The notes under the pieces were generated by a model. That model was not told the origin of the DNA. It was given only the letters and a program-made list of their open reading frames with translations, and searched no databases. A program made the position numbers and the translations under genes. From Pedobacter frigidisoli (lineage in GTDB: Bacteria > Bacteroidota > Bacteroidia > Sphingobacteriales > Sphingobacteriaceae), in NCBI RefSeq assembly GCF_004331675.1, contig NZ_SJSN01000005.1, forward strand, positions 62,001 to 126,000: a DNA stretch of 64,000 nucleotides, read 5' to 3'. Below are positions 52,714 to 61,734 of this stretch, one piece after another; the stretch's first letter is position 1; every line of letters begins with the position of its first letter.

Positions 52714-54372
52714 ATGAAAAAACTACTCTTACTTTTTGCTTTCGCTTTAAGCATTTTCAGTGCAAACGCTCAACTCCTTGGCAAAGACCAAGTGAATTCC
52801 CGAGCAGATAGTCTGCGTGGAATGCTTACCCCTTTACGCACTTGCTACGATATTAATTACTACCATTTGGATGTTAAGATCGATCTTGATCAGAAATCAA
52901 TAAGCGGCAGTAATGAGTTTGCTTTTACGGCGACACAAGATTTTACCAAATTACAATTCGATCTTTTTGCTAATTTAAAAATAGAAAAAGTCGTTTATAA
53001 TGGCGCATCACTACCTTTTACTAGAGAATACAATGCAGTTTTTGTAACATTTCCTAAAGCGATTAAAAAGGGAAGCAAGGATAAATTCACGGTTTTCTAT
53101 TCGGGTAACCCGGTAATTGCCCGTAATCCACCTTGGGATGGTGGCTTTATTTTCAAGAAAGATTCGGCAGGAAATCCATTTGTATCTGTTGCTTGCCAAG
53201 GTTTTGGCGCAAGTTGCTGGTGGCCAACTAAAGATCATCAAAGTGATGAGGTGGATAGCATGTTAATCAGCATCACCGTAGCCAAAACATTGCAAGAAAT
53301 ATCCAACGGAAGATTAAGAAATACGGTAGATAAAGCAGACGGTTACAAACAATATAATTGGTTCGTGGGTAATCCAATCAACAATTATGATGTATCATTT
53401 TACATTGGAAAATATGCGCACTGGCAAGATAGTTACAATGGAGAAAATGGAAAACTTTCCATTGACTATTGGGCCTTACAGGTTGATAGCGCTAAAGCTC
53501 GTCCACATTGGGATGCTGATGTAAAGCCAATGCTGAAGTGTTTCGAATATTGGTTCGGACCTTATCCTTGGTATAAAGATGGCTACAAATTGGTTCAGGC
53601 ACCGCATTTAGGAATGGAGCACCAAACTGCGGTTGCCTATGGAAATCAATTTAGAAAAGGGTATTTGGGCAGAGACTTGAGCGGAACCGGACATGGTTTA
53701 AAATGGGATTACATTACCGTTCACGAGAGCGGACACGAATGGTTTGGCAATAATATCACCTCAAAAGATATTGCTGACATGTGGATACACGAAGCCTTTA
53801 CCGATTACTCTGAAACGCTATTTACCGAATGCTCAGAAAATAAGGAAGCTGGCAACGAATATGTAATTGGTCTGCGAAAAAATATCGATAATGATGCTCC
53901 GATTATCGGTCCGTATGGCGTAAATAAAGAAGGTTCTGGCGACATGTATTATAAAGGTGCAAACCTCATTCATACCATCCGCCAGTTAATCAATAACGAT
54001 GAAAAATTTAGGCAAATTCTTCGTGGCTTAAACAAAACATTCTACCACAAAACAGTAACTACAGCAGAAATAGAAAATTACATAACCAAGCAAAGCGGAT
54101 TAAAATTAGACAAGGTTTTCGACCAATATCTTCGCCATGCAAAAATCCCTGTGCTGGAATATAAGATCAAAAACAGCACATTATCTTACCGTTGGATCAC
54201 TGATGTAAAAGATTTCGATATGCCAATTCCAGTAACTTTAAAGGCTGGAAGTTTTGCGCTAATCAAACCAACGAACGAATGGAAAACCACTAAGATTGAT
54301 GCAAGTGTAACCACTGAAAATTTTAAGAATGATCCGTTATACTACATCCAAATAAAAAAGGATCAGGATTAA
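52714..54372 (+). CDS. M1 family metallo-aminopeptidase
   Basis: The 552-residue exported protein has the signal LLLLFAFALSIFSANAQ. It has the M1 N-terminal beta domain (YYHLDVKIDLDQKSISGSNE), the substrate motif APHLGMEHQTAVAYG (the GxMEN equivalent), the zinc site HESGHEWFGNN starting at His337, and the third ligand Glu in WIHEAFTDYSE. It lacks the large C-terminal helical domain of eukaryotic M1 enzymes, as is usual for this short bacterial group. It probably trims peptides in the periplasm. The gene is preceded by a strong inverted repeat and followed by a terminator. Confidence 0.93.
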   Translation: MKKLLLLFAFALSIFSANAQLLGKDQVNSRADSLRGMLTPLRTCYDINYYHLDVKIDLDQKSISGSNEFAFTATQDFTKLQFDLFANLKIEKVVYNGASLPFTREYNAVFVTFPKAIKKGSKDKFTVFYSGNPVIARNPPWDGGFIFKKDSAGNPFVSVACQGFGASCWWPTKDHQSDEVDSMLISITVAKTLQEISNGRLRNTVDKADGYKQYNWFVGNPINNYDVSFYIGKYAHWQDSYNGENGKLSIDYWALQVDSAKARPHWDADVKPMLKCFEYWFGPYPWYKDGYKLVQAPHLGMEHQTAVAYGNQFRKGYLGRDLSGTGHGLKWDYITVHESGHEWFGNNITSKDIADMWIHEAFTDYSETLFTECSENKEAGNEYVIGLRKNIDNDAPIIGPYGVNKEGSGDMYYKGANLIHTIRQLINNDEKFRQILRGLNKTFYHKTVTTAEIENYITKQSGLKLDKVFDQYLRHAKIPVLEYKIKNSTLSYRWITDVKDFDMPIPVTLKAGSFALIKPTNEWKTTKIDASVTTENFKNDPLYYIQIKKDQD

Positions 54373-54410
54373 ATTGATTTAAGGATTTTTAAGATCTATG
54401 TCAAGAGATG

Positions 54411-54445
54411 AACCCAATGCAAATTCGCATTGGGTTTTATTTTTA
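54411..54445 (+). terminator. Intrinsic terminator of the aminopeptidase gene
   Basis: AACCCAATGC and GCATTGGGTT form a perfect 10-bp stem with a 6-nt loop, followed by TTATTTTT. Confidence 0.85.
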
Positions 54446-54546
54446 GCAAAAATTTAATTCGATTGCCGTTAAACATTTGAATATCAATTTATCCAAAACC
54501 GAAAACTCAAAATTTATTCTTAATTTGGGTAATCAAACAAAGTTGT

Positions 54547-55644
54547 ATGCTTACCAATCCAAAGACCTCTTCACGCAATGTGATTAAAACTGTTTTTAGT
54601 AATGCTGCTTTTGCTCGCACTCATGTTTGCTTTGTATGATGTTCTTCGGGCATTTTTTGGTGTATTTACATTCGCATTAATTTTCTCGGTCTCATTTGCT
54701 AAACCCTATGAAAAGTTGGTTAAACTTTTAAAAAACAAACGAAAGTTAGCCGCAACCATTTATGCTGTTTTGTTAATCTCCATTATCACACTGCCATTTG
54801 TATTTATCATATCTGCAATTGCCAATCATGTAAAAGAAGCCTCAATTTTATTACTGATGTGAAGCAACATGGCTTGCCACCGCTTCCAAATTGGATTGCA
54901 ACCTTACCAATAGTTGGTGAACAAATTAAATCATTCTGGAAAAATATATTAATCAATCCACAGGAAACCATAGGCCCGCATGAGCCCCAGATTAAGGCAG
55001 CATTTAACCATGTTTTAACTACTGGTGCAGGAATGTTAGGTGCTACATTTCAGTTCGTACTGGGCATCATTATTTCGGCATTCTTTTTAGCTGGAGCCGA
55101 GAAAATGTTACTGCCTGTAAAGGCTGCAATGAAACATTTATTGGGTGCAAGAGATGGAATAGAATTGCTCCAAGCAACTGGCCAAGCTGTAAAAGGAATT
55201 TCTATTGGCGTAATGGGAACTGCATTTTTTGCGGCATTAATTTCATGGATTGGCTTTGCAATAGCGGGTGTTCCTTTTGCTTTGGGCTTGGCAGCGCTCG
55301 TCTTCTTTTTGGTGGTAATTCAAGTTGGACCTTTACTTGTTTGGATACCTTTAATTATCTGGTACGCAACTTTAGGTCACACCAGCTGGACCATCTTCTT
55401 AGTGATTTATGCGGTCGGCGTGATGATTATCGATACCATTTTGAAACCTATCCTCATTGCTAAAAGCGGTGGTAAACTTCCCTTTCTGGTTTTATTTCTA
55501 GGCGTTGTTGGTGGCATGATTGCTTGGGGATTTACAGGGATGTTTAAGGGCACAATTATCATGGCGGTTTTCTATACCATCTTTACAAAATGGCTCGAAA
55601 GAAGAAAAAGTGAACAAGATTTAACAACTGGTGCAACTTTTTAA
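54547..55644 (+). pseudogene. AI-2E/PerM-type transporter gene with two frameshifts
   Basis: Three consecutive frames together give a normal AI-2E-family permease. The start is at 54547 (MLTNPKTSSRNVIKTVF). The second part begins in another frame near 54596 (LVMLLLLALMFALYDVLRAF) and runs to a TGA at 54860. The third part begins around 54851 (TDVKQHGLPPLPNWIATLPI) and carries the characteristic C-terminal helices (GVPFALGLAALVFFLVVIQV, GGKLPFLVLFLGVVGGMIAW). Both breaks fall at T-homopolymers (TTTTT at 54593-54597, TTTT near 54847-54850) and each is repaired by one extra T. That pattern fits either real decay or sequencing error in homopolymers. Confidence 0.8.
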
Positions 55645-55724
55645 AAAATCTACCGTCTTATAAAGAAAACCTATTTTAATCGCCTGTTGAGATCAACCTC
55701 GAAAAGGCACTAAACTCTACAATA

Positions 55725-56456
55725 ATGAAAAAAATATTCGCCATTTTATTAGCTACATTAACCTTAACATCAAGCATTAATGTAATTGCAAAAGAACAAA
55801 TCAACATCAATTCTTCAAAACATAACGATGATGAAAGAGATGTAAAAAACTTCAGCGGAGTTGCTGCCGGCGGCCCGATTAATGTAGTAATCACTTTAGG
55901 GAGTAAGGAAAGTTGCCGTTTTGAGGGAGATGAAGATGCCATTGCAACCCTAATTACTGAAGTAAAGGGAAATGTACTCATCATCCGCCCACAAAACAGC
56001 TGGAAAAGTTGGGAGAAAAAATACGAAAACAGAAAAATTACTGCTTATGTTACCGCTAAAACGATAACAAGCTTAACCATGAGTGGCTCTGGAAGCATGG
56101 CTATAAATGGAGCTGTTAACGCTAAGGATTTGGCAGCAACTTTAAGCGGATCGGGCAGCATCAAAGCAACGGTTGATGTTGATGATTTTACTGGCGTAAT
56201 CAGTGGTTCGGGAAGCATCTCAATAAATGGAAAAGCAGATGATGCAAGCGTGGTAATCAGCGGTTCTGGAAATTTTGCAGGAAAAGGATTTTCAGTGAAT
56301 GACTTATCTACAACAGTGAGTGGATCTGGTTCTGTGAATATCAAGGCTGATAGAAAAATTGATGCCGTAATAAGCGGTTCTGGAAATGTAAACTATTCGG
56401 GAAATGCAACTGTAGATAAAACAGTTATCGGTTCTGGCCGAGTAAGAAAAATCTAA
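55725..56456 (+). CDS. Head GIN domain (DUF2807) putative adhesin
   Basis: The 243-residue exported protein has the signal MKKIFAILLATLTLTSSINV. The domain starts with KNFSGVAAGGPINVVITLGS and GDEDAIATLITEVKGNVLII. It is followed by a right-handed beta-solenoid-like run of SGSGS repeats (SLTMSGSGSMAINGAV, ATLSGSGSIKATVDV, TVSGSGSVNIK). These proteins are annotated as putative auto-transporter adhesins; the function in Bacteroidetes is not established. It is monocistronic with a strong terminator. Confidence 0.9.
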   Translation: MKKIFAILLATLTLTSSINVIAKEQININSSKHNDDERDVKNFSGVAAGGPINVVITLGSKESCRFEGDEDAIATLITEVKGNVLIIRPQNSWKSWEKKYENRKITAYVTAKTITSLTMSGSGSMAINGAVNAKDLAATLSGSGSIKATVDVDDFTGVISGSGSISINGKADDASVVISGSGNFAGKGFSVNDLSTTVSGSGSVNIKADRKIDAVISGSGNVNYSGNATVDKTVIGSGRVRKI

Positions 56457-56480
56457 AAAATTCTAATTAATTATAGGAAC

Positions 56481-56509
56481 GTCTCGAAGCAATTCGAGAC
56501 TTTTTTTTT
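56481..56509 (+). terminator. Intrinsic terminator of the head-GIN gene
   Basis: GTCTCGAA and TTCGAGAC form a perfect 8-bp stem with a GCAA tetraloop, followed by nine T residues. Confidence 0.9.
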
Positions 56510-56566
56510 GTTAAAACACTCCAGATCCCTACTATATTTCTTAAGTTTATTCAATTCTAAAGCTCA

Positions 56567-57013
56567 ATGTATATAGTAATACTCCAATCACTTTTCAGTC
56601 GCGATCTTAAACGACTTAAGACTGAAATTGAATCTTATCAAACCGAATCAAATCTGTGGATTATTGATGCTAGCATTTCAAATTCTGCCGGCAATCTTTG
56701 TGTCCATTTAATTGGAAATCTGAATACTTATATCGGTGCAACTTTAGGCGGCACTAACTATATTCGAAATCGTGAACTAGAATTTTCATTAAAAGATATT
56801 CCGCAAAAGGAATTAATTCTTAAGATTGAAGAAACCGCTAAAATCGTAGATGAAACTTTAAGTAGGCTCACGGATCAGCAAATTGAAGTGGAATACCCAA
56901 TGTTGGTTTTAGAAGATAAAAGCTCAACAGCATATTTCCTTACCCATTTAACAACACATTTGGCTTATCATTTAGGGCAGATAAATTATCATAGAAGGTT
57001 GTTGGATGAGTGA
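56567..57013 (+). CDS. DinB/DUF1572-like metal-binding protein
   Basis: The 148-residue four-helix protein has three well-placed histidines for a DinB metal site: LCVHLIGNLNTYIG (helix 2), then LTTHLAYHLGQINYHRRLL (last helix). The DUF1572-type order and length fit. DinB-like proteins are often thiol-dependent transferases of low-molecular-weight thiols; the actual substrate is unknown. It is monocistronic, between the head-GIN terminator and an apparently acquired gene. Confidence 0.85.
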   Translation: MYIVILQSLFSRDLKRLKTEIESYQTESNLWIIDASISNSAGNLCVHLIGNLNTYIGATLGGTNYIRNRELEFSLKDIPQKELILKIEETAKIVDETLSRLTDQQIEVEYPMLVLEDKSSTAYFLTHLTTHLAYHLGQINYHRRLLDE

Positions 57014-57134
57014 GCTAAACAACTACAATTGGGTATTAAACACTTATATTCGTGTATAAATATTTAAATTGAAATAGTAGTGCAAAGCGATGAGTTATTT
57101 GCCACTTTAGGAAGCCCCTGCAACAAACAGAAGA

Positions 57135-57788
57135 ATGATAGAAATTGACGACATAATAGAATTAAAAACTAATAGAGAATCGGAACAGCTATCGTTTGCG
57201 ACAAGATATTTAGTTCAAATCAATTTTACTTTCGACTTGACAGTAATTTCAGATGGCTTCCGCGGAACTTCTCATTTTTGTGTGAGGCGTGACCAAATTG
57301 AAAAAATGTGTTCTGACTTGACTACAATGAGGCAAGTAATATCAGGCAACACAATAATTGAAGACAACGATAGTGATGCAAATATAAATTTCCAAATGAA
57401 GCCTCACGGACAAGTAATTGTATATGGACAAGTTGGTGGTTCACATGAAGAAAATTACTTAAAATTCAGTTTTGAACCAGACCAGACTGGCATAGAACCT
57501 CTTTTGACAGACTTTCATAAGCTACTTAAAAACGAAGAACCTACAAATCTTTATGAAGCAATTGACTTGATATTATGGAAAGATTGGGACCCAATTGGCA
57601 TTAATGATATTGCACCAAGGGATGAATATCAAAGCTACACACCAACTATTTTTAAATTAAAAACAATCGGAGCAGACAGTGAGACCATAGCAAAGGCTTT
57701 GCACGAAATAGAAGCAGTGACAATTGGAGTGTTAGGAAACCTTGACCATTGCAGGCAAGTTGCAGACAAAATAGTAACCCTGAAATGA
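57135..57788 (+). CDS. Hypothetical protein, DUF6228-like + DUF1871-like halves, possible immunity-type gene
   Basis: The 217-residue soluble protein. The N-terminal ~110 residues form a beta-sandwich-like region (YLVQINFTFDLTVISDGFRG, FCVRRDQIEKMCSDL) resembling DUF6228. The C-terminal ~75 residues (ILWKDWDPIGINDIAPRDEY, IGADSETIAKALHEIE) resemble DUF1871/immunity-type helical domains. Asp codons are mostly GAC (about 13 GAC to 6 GAT by my count), whereas the neighbouring genes prefer GAT, suggesting transfer. No toxin gene adjoins it. Domain assignment is tentative. Confidence 0.7.
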   Translation: MIEIDDIIELKTNRESEQLSFATRYLVQINFTFDLTVISDGFRGTSHFCVRRDQIEKMCSDLTTMRQVISGNTIIEDNDSDANINFQMKPHGQVIVYGQVGGSHEENYLKFSFEPDQTGIEPLLTDFHKLLKNEEPTNLYEAIDLILWKDWDPIGINDIAPRDEYQSYTPTIFKLKTIGADSETIAKALHEIEAVTIGVLGNLDHCRQVADKIVTLK

Positions 57789-57866
57789 CAGAAAGAAAAG
57801 AGGCATTACCTAAACCGTTATAAACCATTTTGAAAAAACCGAGTAAAAACGAAAAACAAACTTAAA

Positions 57867-58754
57867 ATGCGCTCTTACTTCATCATTGACCTTAAAATAA
57901 TCATTTATAGCATTTTCCTATTGTCAATTTTACATTCATGTTCTACAGATAAAAAATCTTATTTTAAGACAATAGCCAAAAACGACCTCCCTTTGCAAAT
58001 GCCTAAACGTGGAGAATGGCGTTATAATCATAACGAAACACCACAAACTCTAGAAGATTTTGTCAATGCTAAACCACTAACACCAAATCAACAACAAAAA
58101 ATAATTTATCTAAAACCTATTGGTAACTTTTCCCCTCTCCAATTAAAGCAGATAGAGTATACCAGATCTTATATGGCTTTATTCTTCCAACTTAAAACGG
58201 TTATATTAGATAAAGTAGGTAATGTTGTAATCCCAAAAAATGCCAGAAGAATCGGACCGGAAAATCATGAGCAACTATTTGCGCCTTATGTTCGAGATTC
58301 GGTAGTAATGCTAAATAAACCAGCCGGCGGTATCGTAATAATGGGGATAACAGAAATGGATCTGTACCCAGATAAAAAGTGGAACTTTGTTTTTGGATTA
58401 GCATCCTATCAAAAAGGAGTTGCTGTAAGCTCAACTTTTAGATTACAGCACGGTCCCTTATCAGAAAGAAACTACCGGTTGAGTTCAACGAGGTTACTAA
58501 AAGTGAGTGCTCATGAAATTGGACACATGTTTGGCTTGAGCCACTGCCTGTATGCGCAATGTTTAATGAATGGAACAAATAGTATGAAAGAAACAGATAA
58601 AAGTATTTTAAGGCTCTGCTCACACTGCCAGAGAAAGTTAAATTCAACTCTAAAATACAACAATGAGAATCGCTTAGCACAGCTGATAGCATTTTCCAGA
58701 GAGAATAAGATGATCACCGAACTCTCCATGCTCAATGCAGATTTAAATGAGTGA
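57867..58754 (+). CDS. Secreted archaemetzincin-type zinc metalloprotease (lipoprotein)
   Basis: The 295-residue protein has an N-terminal membrane/lipoprotein signal (FLLSILHSCSTDKK, Cys near residue 25). The active site HEIGHMFGLSHC starts at His216, followed by LYAQCLMNG and, after ~16 residues, CSHC. This reproduces the archaemetzincin signature HExxHxxGxxHCx4CxM...CxxC, including the structural zinc cysteines. Archaemetzincins are usually cytosolic in archaea; a lipid-anchored form is noteworthy. It probably cleaves peptides at the cell envelope; substrates are unknown. Confidence 0.9.
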   Translation: MRSYFIIDLKIIIYSIFLLSILHSCSTDKKSYFKTIAKNDLPLQMPKRGEWRYNHNETPQTLEDFVNAKPLTPNQQQKIIYLKPIGNFSPLQLKQIEYTRSYMALFFQLKTVILDKVGNVVIPKNARRIGPENHEQLFAPYVRDSVVMLNKPAGGIVIMGITEMDLYPDKKWNFVFGLASYQKGVAVSSTFRLQHGPLSERNYRLSSTRLLKVSAHEIGHMFGLSHCLYAQCLMNGTNSMKETDKSILRLCSHCQRKLNSTLKYNNENRLAQLIAFSRENKMITELSMLNADLNE

Positions 58755-58905
58755 ACCAACTATCATAAACTTTATAAAGCGGCGAACTTTATTGTTAAAC
58801 TAAAATACAAATCTTCTTCTCTCTTTTTCGGCTACAAATCCAGTAGATTCGGCTTCATTTATCAATTTGATTCTTCTGAAATTTGAAGCATCAAATCAAT
58901 AGAAA

Positions 58906-59799
58906 ATGAAAATTATCATAACAGGTTCGTTAGGTCATATTAGCAAGCCACTTACAAACGAGTTGGTGCAAAAAGGACATGAGGTTACCGTGATCAGCAG
59001 TAACCCCGAAAAACAAAAACAGATTGAAGCCTTGGGGGCAAAAGCTGCCATCGGTTCACTACAAGATGTAGATTTTTTAACAACAACTTTTAATGGTGCA
59101 CATGCCGTTTACACCATGGTTCCTCCAGGAAATTACTTCGATCCTAACCTCGATTTATTAGCATACTTTACCGGCTTTGGGAAAAATTATGTACAAGCCA
59201 TTCAAGCTTCAGGCATAAAACGTGTGGTTAACTTGAGTACAATTGGTGGAAATTTAGCAGAGGGCAACGGTATTTTAGCGGGTGCACACCAAGTAGAATT
59301 GCTTTTAAACGAATTGCCTGAAAACGTAACCATCACACACATGCGTCCCAATTCATTTTACTATAATCTATTTGGATATGTAGAAATGATAAAATCGGCT
59401 GGGATTATCGCTGCCAATTATGGTGGAGAAGATATCATTCCATGGGTTTCACCAATTGATATTGCTGCTGCCGTTGCCGAAGAATTAACATCATCCTTTG
59501 CGGGTAGAAAAGCCAGATCAGTAGCGAGTGACGATATTTCGGGCAATGAAACTGCCAGGATTTTAGGCGAAGCCATTAGTAAACCAGATTTAAAATGGGT
59601 TGTTGTTTCTGATGAAGAAACTTTAAATGGCTTGGTTTCTATTGGAATGAACCCAAAAATCGCAGCTGGTTTGGTGGAGATGTACGGCGCACTTCACAGC
59701 GGATTATTAGCGCAAGATTATTACCAAAATAAACCTGCCATAATGGGTAAGGTAAAAATGACAGATTTTGCTAAAGAATTTGCAACTGCATTTAAATAA
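58906..59799 (+). CDS. NmrA-like NAD(P)-binding protein (atypical SDR)
   Basis: The 297-residue Rossmann protein begins MKIIITGSLGHISKPLTNEL, with an NAD(P)-binding GxxGxxS-type loop, and continues VTVISSNPEKQKQIEALGAK. The middle matches NmrA/quinone-reductase-like proteins (FNGAHAVYTMVPPGNYFDPN, GIKRVVNLSTIGGN). A catalytic YxxxK is not apparent, as in many atypical SDRs that act as redox sensors or quinone reductases. It lies 16 bp upstream of an AraC regulator gene in the same direction and likely shares its transcript. Confidence 0.9.
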   Translation: MKIIITGSLGHISKPLTNELVQKGHEVTVISSNPEKQKQIEALGAKAAIGSLQDVDFLTTTFNGAHAVYTMVPPGNYFDPNLDLLAYFTGFGKNYVQAIQASGIKRVVNLSTIGGNLAEGNGILAGAHQVELLLNELPENVTITHMRPNSFYYNLFGYVEMIKSAGIIAANYGGEDIIPWVSPIDIAAAVAEELTSSFAGRKARSVASDDISGNETARILGEAISKPDLKWVVVSDEETLNGLVSIGMNPKIAAGLVEMYGALHSGLLAQDYYQNKPAIMGKVKMTDFAKEFATAFK

Positions 59800-59815
59800 T
59801 TAATTACCTTAGATT

Positions 59816-60730
59816 ATGGCCACCACTCATTTTCATAAATTTAAAACGATCAGCGAATTTCATAAGTTCAGAGGTTTACCAAAGCCCGAGCATCCGTTAA
59901 TCAGCGTTATAAATTTGGCTGATGTTCATAATATGCCTGAGGGTAAAAACAATATTGTTTTCGATTTTTATTCCATTGCCCTGAAGAGAAATTTTAATGC
60001 CAAAATAAGGTATGGTCAACAAGAATATGATTTCGATGAAGGCATTATGTTCTTCATTTCACCTGGTCAGATTTTTCGGATTGAGGTAGAGAAAGCAAAT
60101 CCTTTAAATCATTCGGGATGGATGTTGCTCGTTCATCCCGACTTTTTATGGAACACGCCTTTGGCCAAGATCATTAAGCAATGCGAGTTTTTCGATTATT
60201 CTGTACATGAGGCACTTTTTCTTTCTGATAAAGAGGAAAATACCGTCGCGACCATCATGCAAAACATACAGCAGGAATACCATTCGAATATTGATAAATT
60301 TAGTCAGAATGTGATACTTGCTCAACTAGAACTGTTGCTTACCTATTCAGATCGATTTTATCATCGCCAGTTTTTGACCAGAAAAATAGCCAATCATACC
60401 ATCCTCGATCGAATAGAAAGTATGCTAGAAAAATATTTCGAAAATGATCAGCCAACAAAAGGTTTGCCAACCGTTCAATATATTGCACAGACTTTAAATA
60501 TGTCTCCCAATTATTTAAGTGGCTTGCTAAAGGTTTTAACCGGGCAAAGTACACAACAGCATATTCACGATAAACTCATTGAAAAAGCAAAGGAAAAGTT
60601 ATCAATAACCAACTTATCGGTGAGTGAAATTGCTTACGAATTGGGCTTCGAACATCCCCAATCCTTCAGCAAATTATTCAAAACCAAAACCAATCTTTCG
60701 CCATTAGCGTTCAGGGCTTCTTTTAATTAG
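59816..60730 (+). CDS. AraC family transcriptional regulator
   Basis: The 304-residue protein has a C-terminal AraC double helix-turn-helix (~205-304): VQYIAQTLNMSPNYLSGLLK, then LSVSEIAYELGFEHPQSFSK and LFKTKTNLSPLAFRAS. The N-terminal ~180 residues form a cupin-like sensing domain (FFISPGQIFRIEVEKAN). The closest relatives by architecture are Bacteroidetes regulators encoded beside oxidoreductases. It probably controls the upstream NmrA-like gene in response to an unknown small molecule. Confidence 0.94.
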   Translation: MATTHFHKFKTISEFHKFRGLPKPEHPLISVINLADVHNMPEGKNNIVFDFYSIALKRNFNAKIRYGQQEYDFDEGIMFFISPGQIFRIEVEKANPLNHSGWMLLVHPDFLWNTPLAKIIKQCEFFDYSVHEALFLSDKEENTVATIMQNIQQEYHSNIDKFSQNVILAQLELLLTYSDRFYHRQFLTRKIANHTILDRIESMLEKYFENDQPTKGLPTVQYIAQTLNMSPNYLSGLLKVLTGQSTQQHIHDKLIEKAKEKLSITNLSVSEIAYELGFEHPQSFSKLFKTKTNLSPLAFRASFN

Positions 60731-60758
60731 GATCTGCAAATAGAATAAGATCGTTAGC

Positions 60759-61649
60759 TTAGAACTGCACGCCAATTACCCACATATTCTCCAGGTAATT
60801 AATCTTCTGACTAGCCTTATCCAGCTCATCCCAACCAGTGGTATGCACATTGGTTAAGTTTGTAGCGCCAACTTTGGTTGTATTTTGGAGATAAATGTTT
60901 TTCCAAACGTAGAATTTCAAACCCAATTTAGCCGAAATGCCATAACCAGAAATACTGAAATGGTTATTCCTGCCTTCACCAAAAAGTCGAACATCACTAC
61001 GTGGAACGAGTAAACCTGCACCCAAACCTGTTTCTAAAGTCAACGACGTATTCCCTCCAGGAGCAACCCAAATATCGTCATACCGCTCAACCTCGATATT
61101 GGCATAATTGAAACCATCTGTATGTTCATACGTTAACATGTTTTCTTTAACGTTAATGGTTTGGCCGTTGTAATCTCCAGCCATGGACCCTGTAGGTACA
61201 TTATCATGGGAAATGTTAGCACCAATATGGCCTGTAATGGCTACATTTTGTGGAATATCCATTACATATTTCATGTGATCCCAACCAATGGAAACACTGT
61301 AATTATCTTTAATGAAATAGCCAACGCGGATGTTATATTGAGGAACAGTAATTAAACCTGGATTTAAATATTGCCAACTCAACTTCGATTGCCTATCGTG
61401 AGCAACTACATCTTTTAATGTGAAATCGTAATTCGGACCTTGAAATCTGATATCGCTCTTATCATACCAAGAATGGTTATATCCCCAATGAAAATAAAAA
61501 TCGCCCTTGCGAGAATCTTTTCTTTTATGTTCAGGATTAAATAAGCTTTTTGAAGTGGGTGCAACATCGGTTGATGAAGTAGTAATCTCTTGTGCCTGCA
61601 TCCGCTTTCCAAACAAGAGCGCTAAAAATAAAATGGAGAATTTTTTCAC
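60759..61649 (-). CDS. Predicted outer membrane beta-barrel protein, hypothetical
   Basis: The 296-residue exported protein has the signal MKKFSILFLALLFGKRMQAQ. It is rich in alternating aromatic strands (FYFHWGYNHSWYDKSDIRF, YNIRVGYFIKDNYSVSIGWD, AKLGLKFYVWKNIYLQNTTK) and ends in IGVQF, with the terminal Phe typical of outer membrane proteins. No named family is recognised. It is a single gene, convergent with the AraC regulator. Confidence 0.75.
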   Translation of the reverse strand: MKKFSILFLALLFGKRMQAQEITTSSTDVAPTSKSLFNPEHKRKDSRKGDFYFHWGYNHSWYDKSDIRFQGPNYDFTLKDVVAHDRQSKLSWQYLNPGLITVPQYNIRVGYFIKDNYSVSIGWDHMKYVMDIPQNVAITGHIGANISHDNVPTGSMAGDYNGQTINVKENMLTYEHTDGFNYANIEVERYDDIWVAPGGNTSLTLETGLGAGLLVPRSDVRLFGEGRNNHFSISGYGISAKLGLKFYVWKNIYLQNTTKVGATNLTNVHTTGWDELDKASQKINYLENMWVIGVQF

Positions 61650-61734
61650 GCGACAAATTGAGCAAAAAGCAGCATCAATTACAAGATCTTTAACATTTCG
61701 TAATCCTAGTGAGACAAAAAATGACTTTTAGACT

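Noticed and set aside
52590..52811. 73-codon frame after the second CocE gene
   Set aside because: It is made of the 28-bp inverted repeat and the start of the aminopeptidase gene in another frame.
54840..54865. Programmed ribosomal frameshift in the AI-2E-type gene
   Set aside because: No slippery heptamer or downstream structure is evident, and a second break upstream would also be needed.
54859..55644. Independent 261-codon gene with GTG start
   Set aside because: Its N-terminus continues the upstream frame of an AI-2E-type protein, so it is the 3' part of one broken gene.
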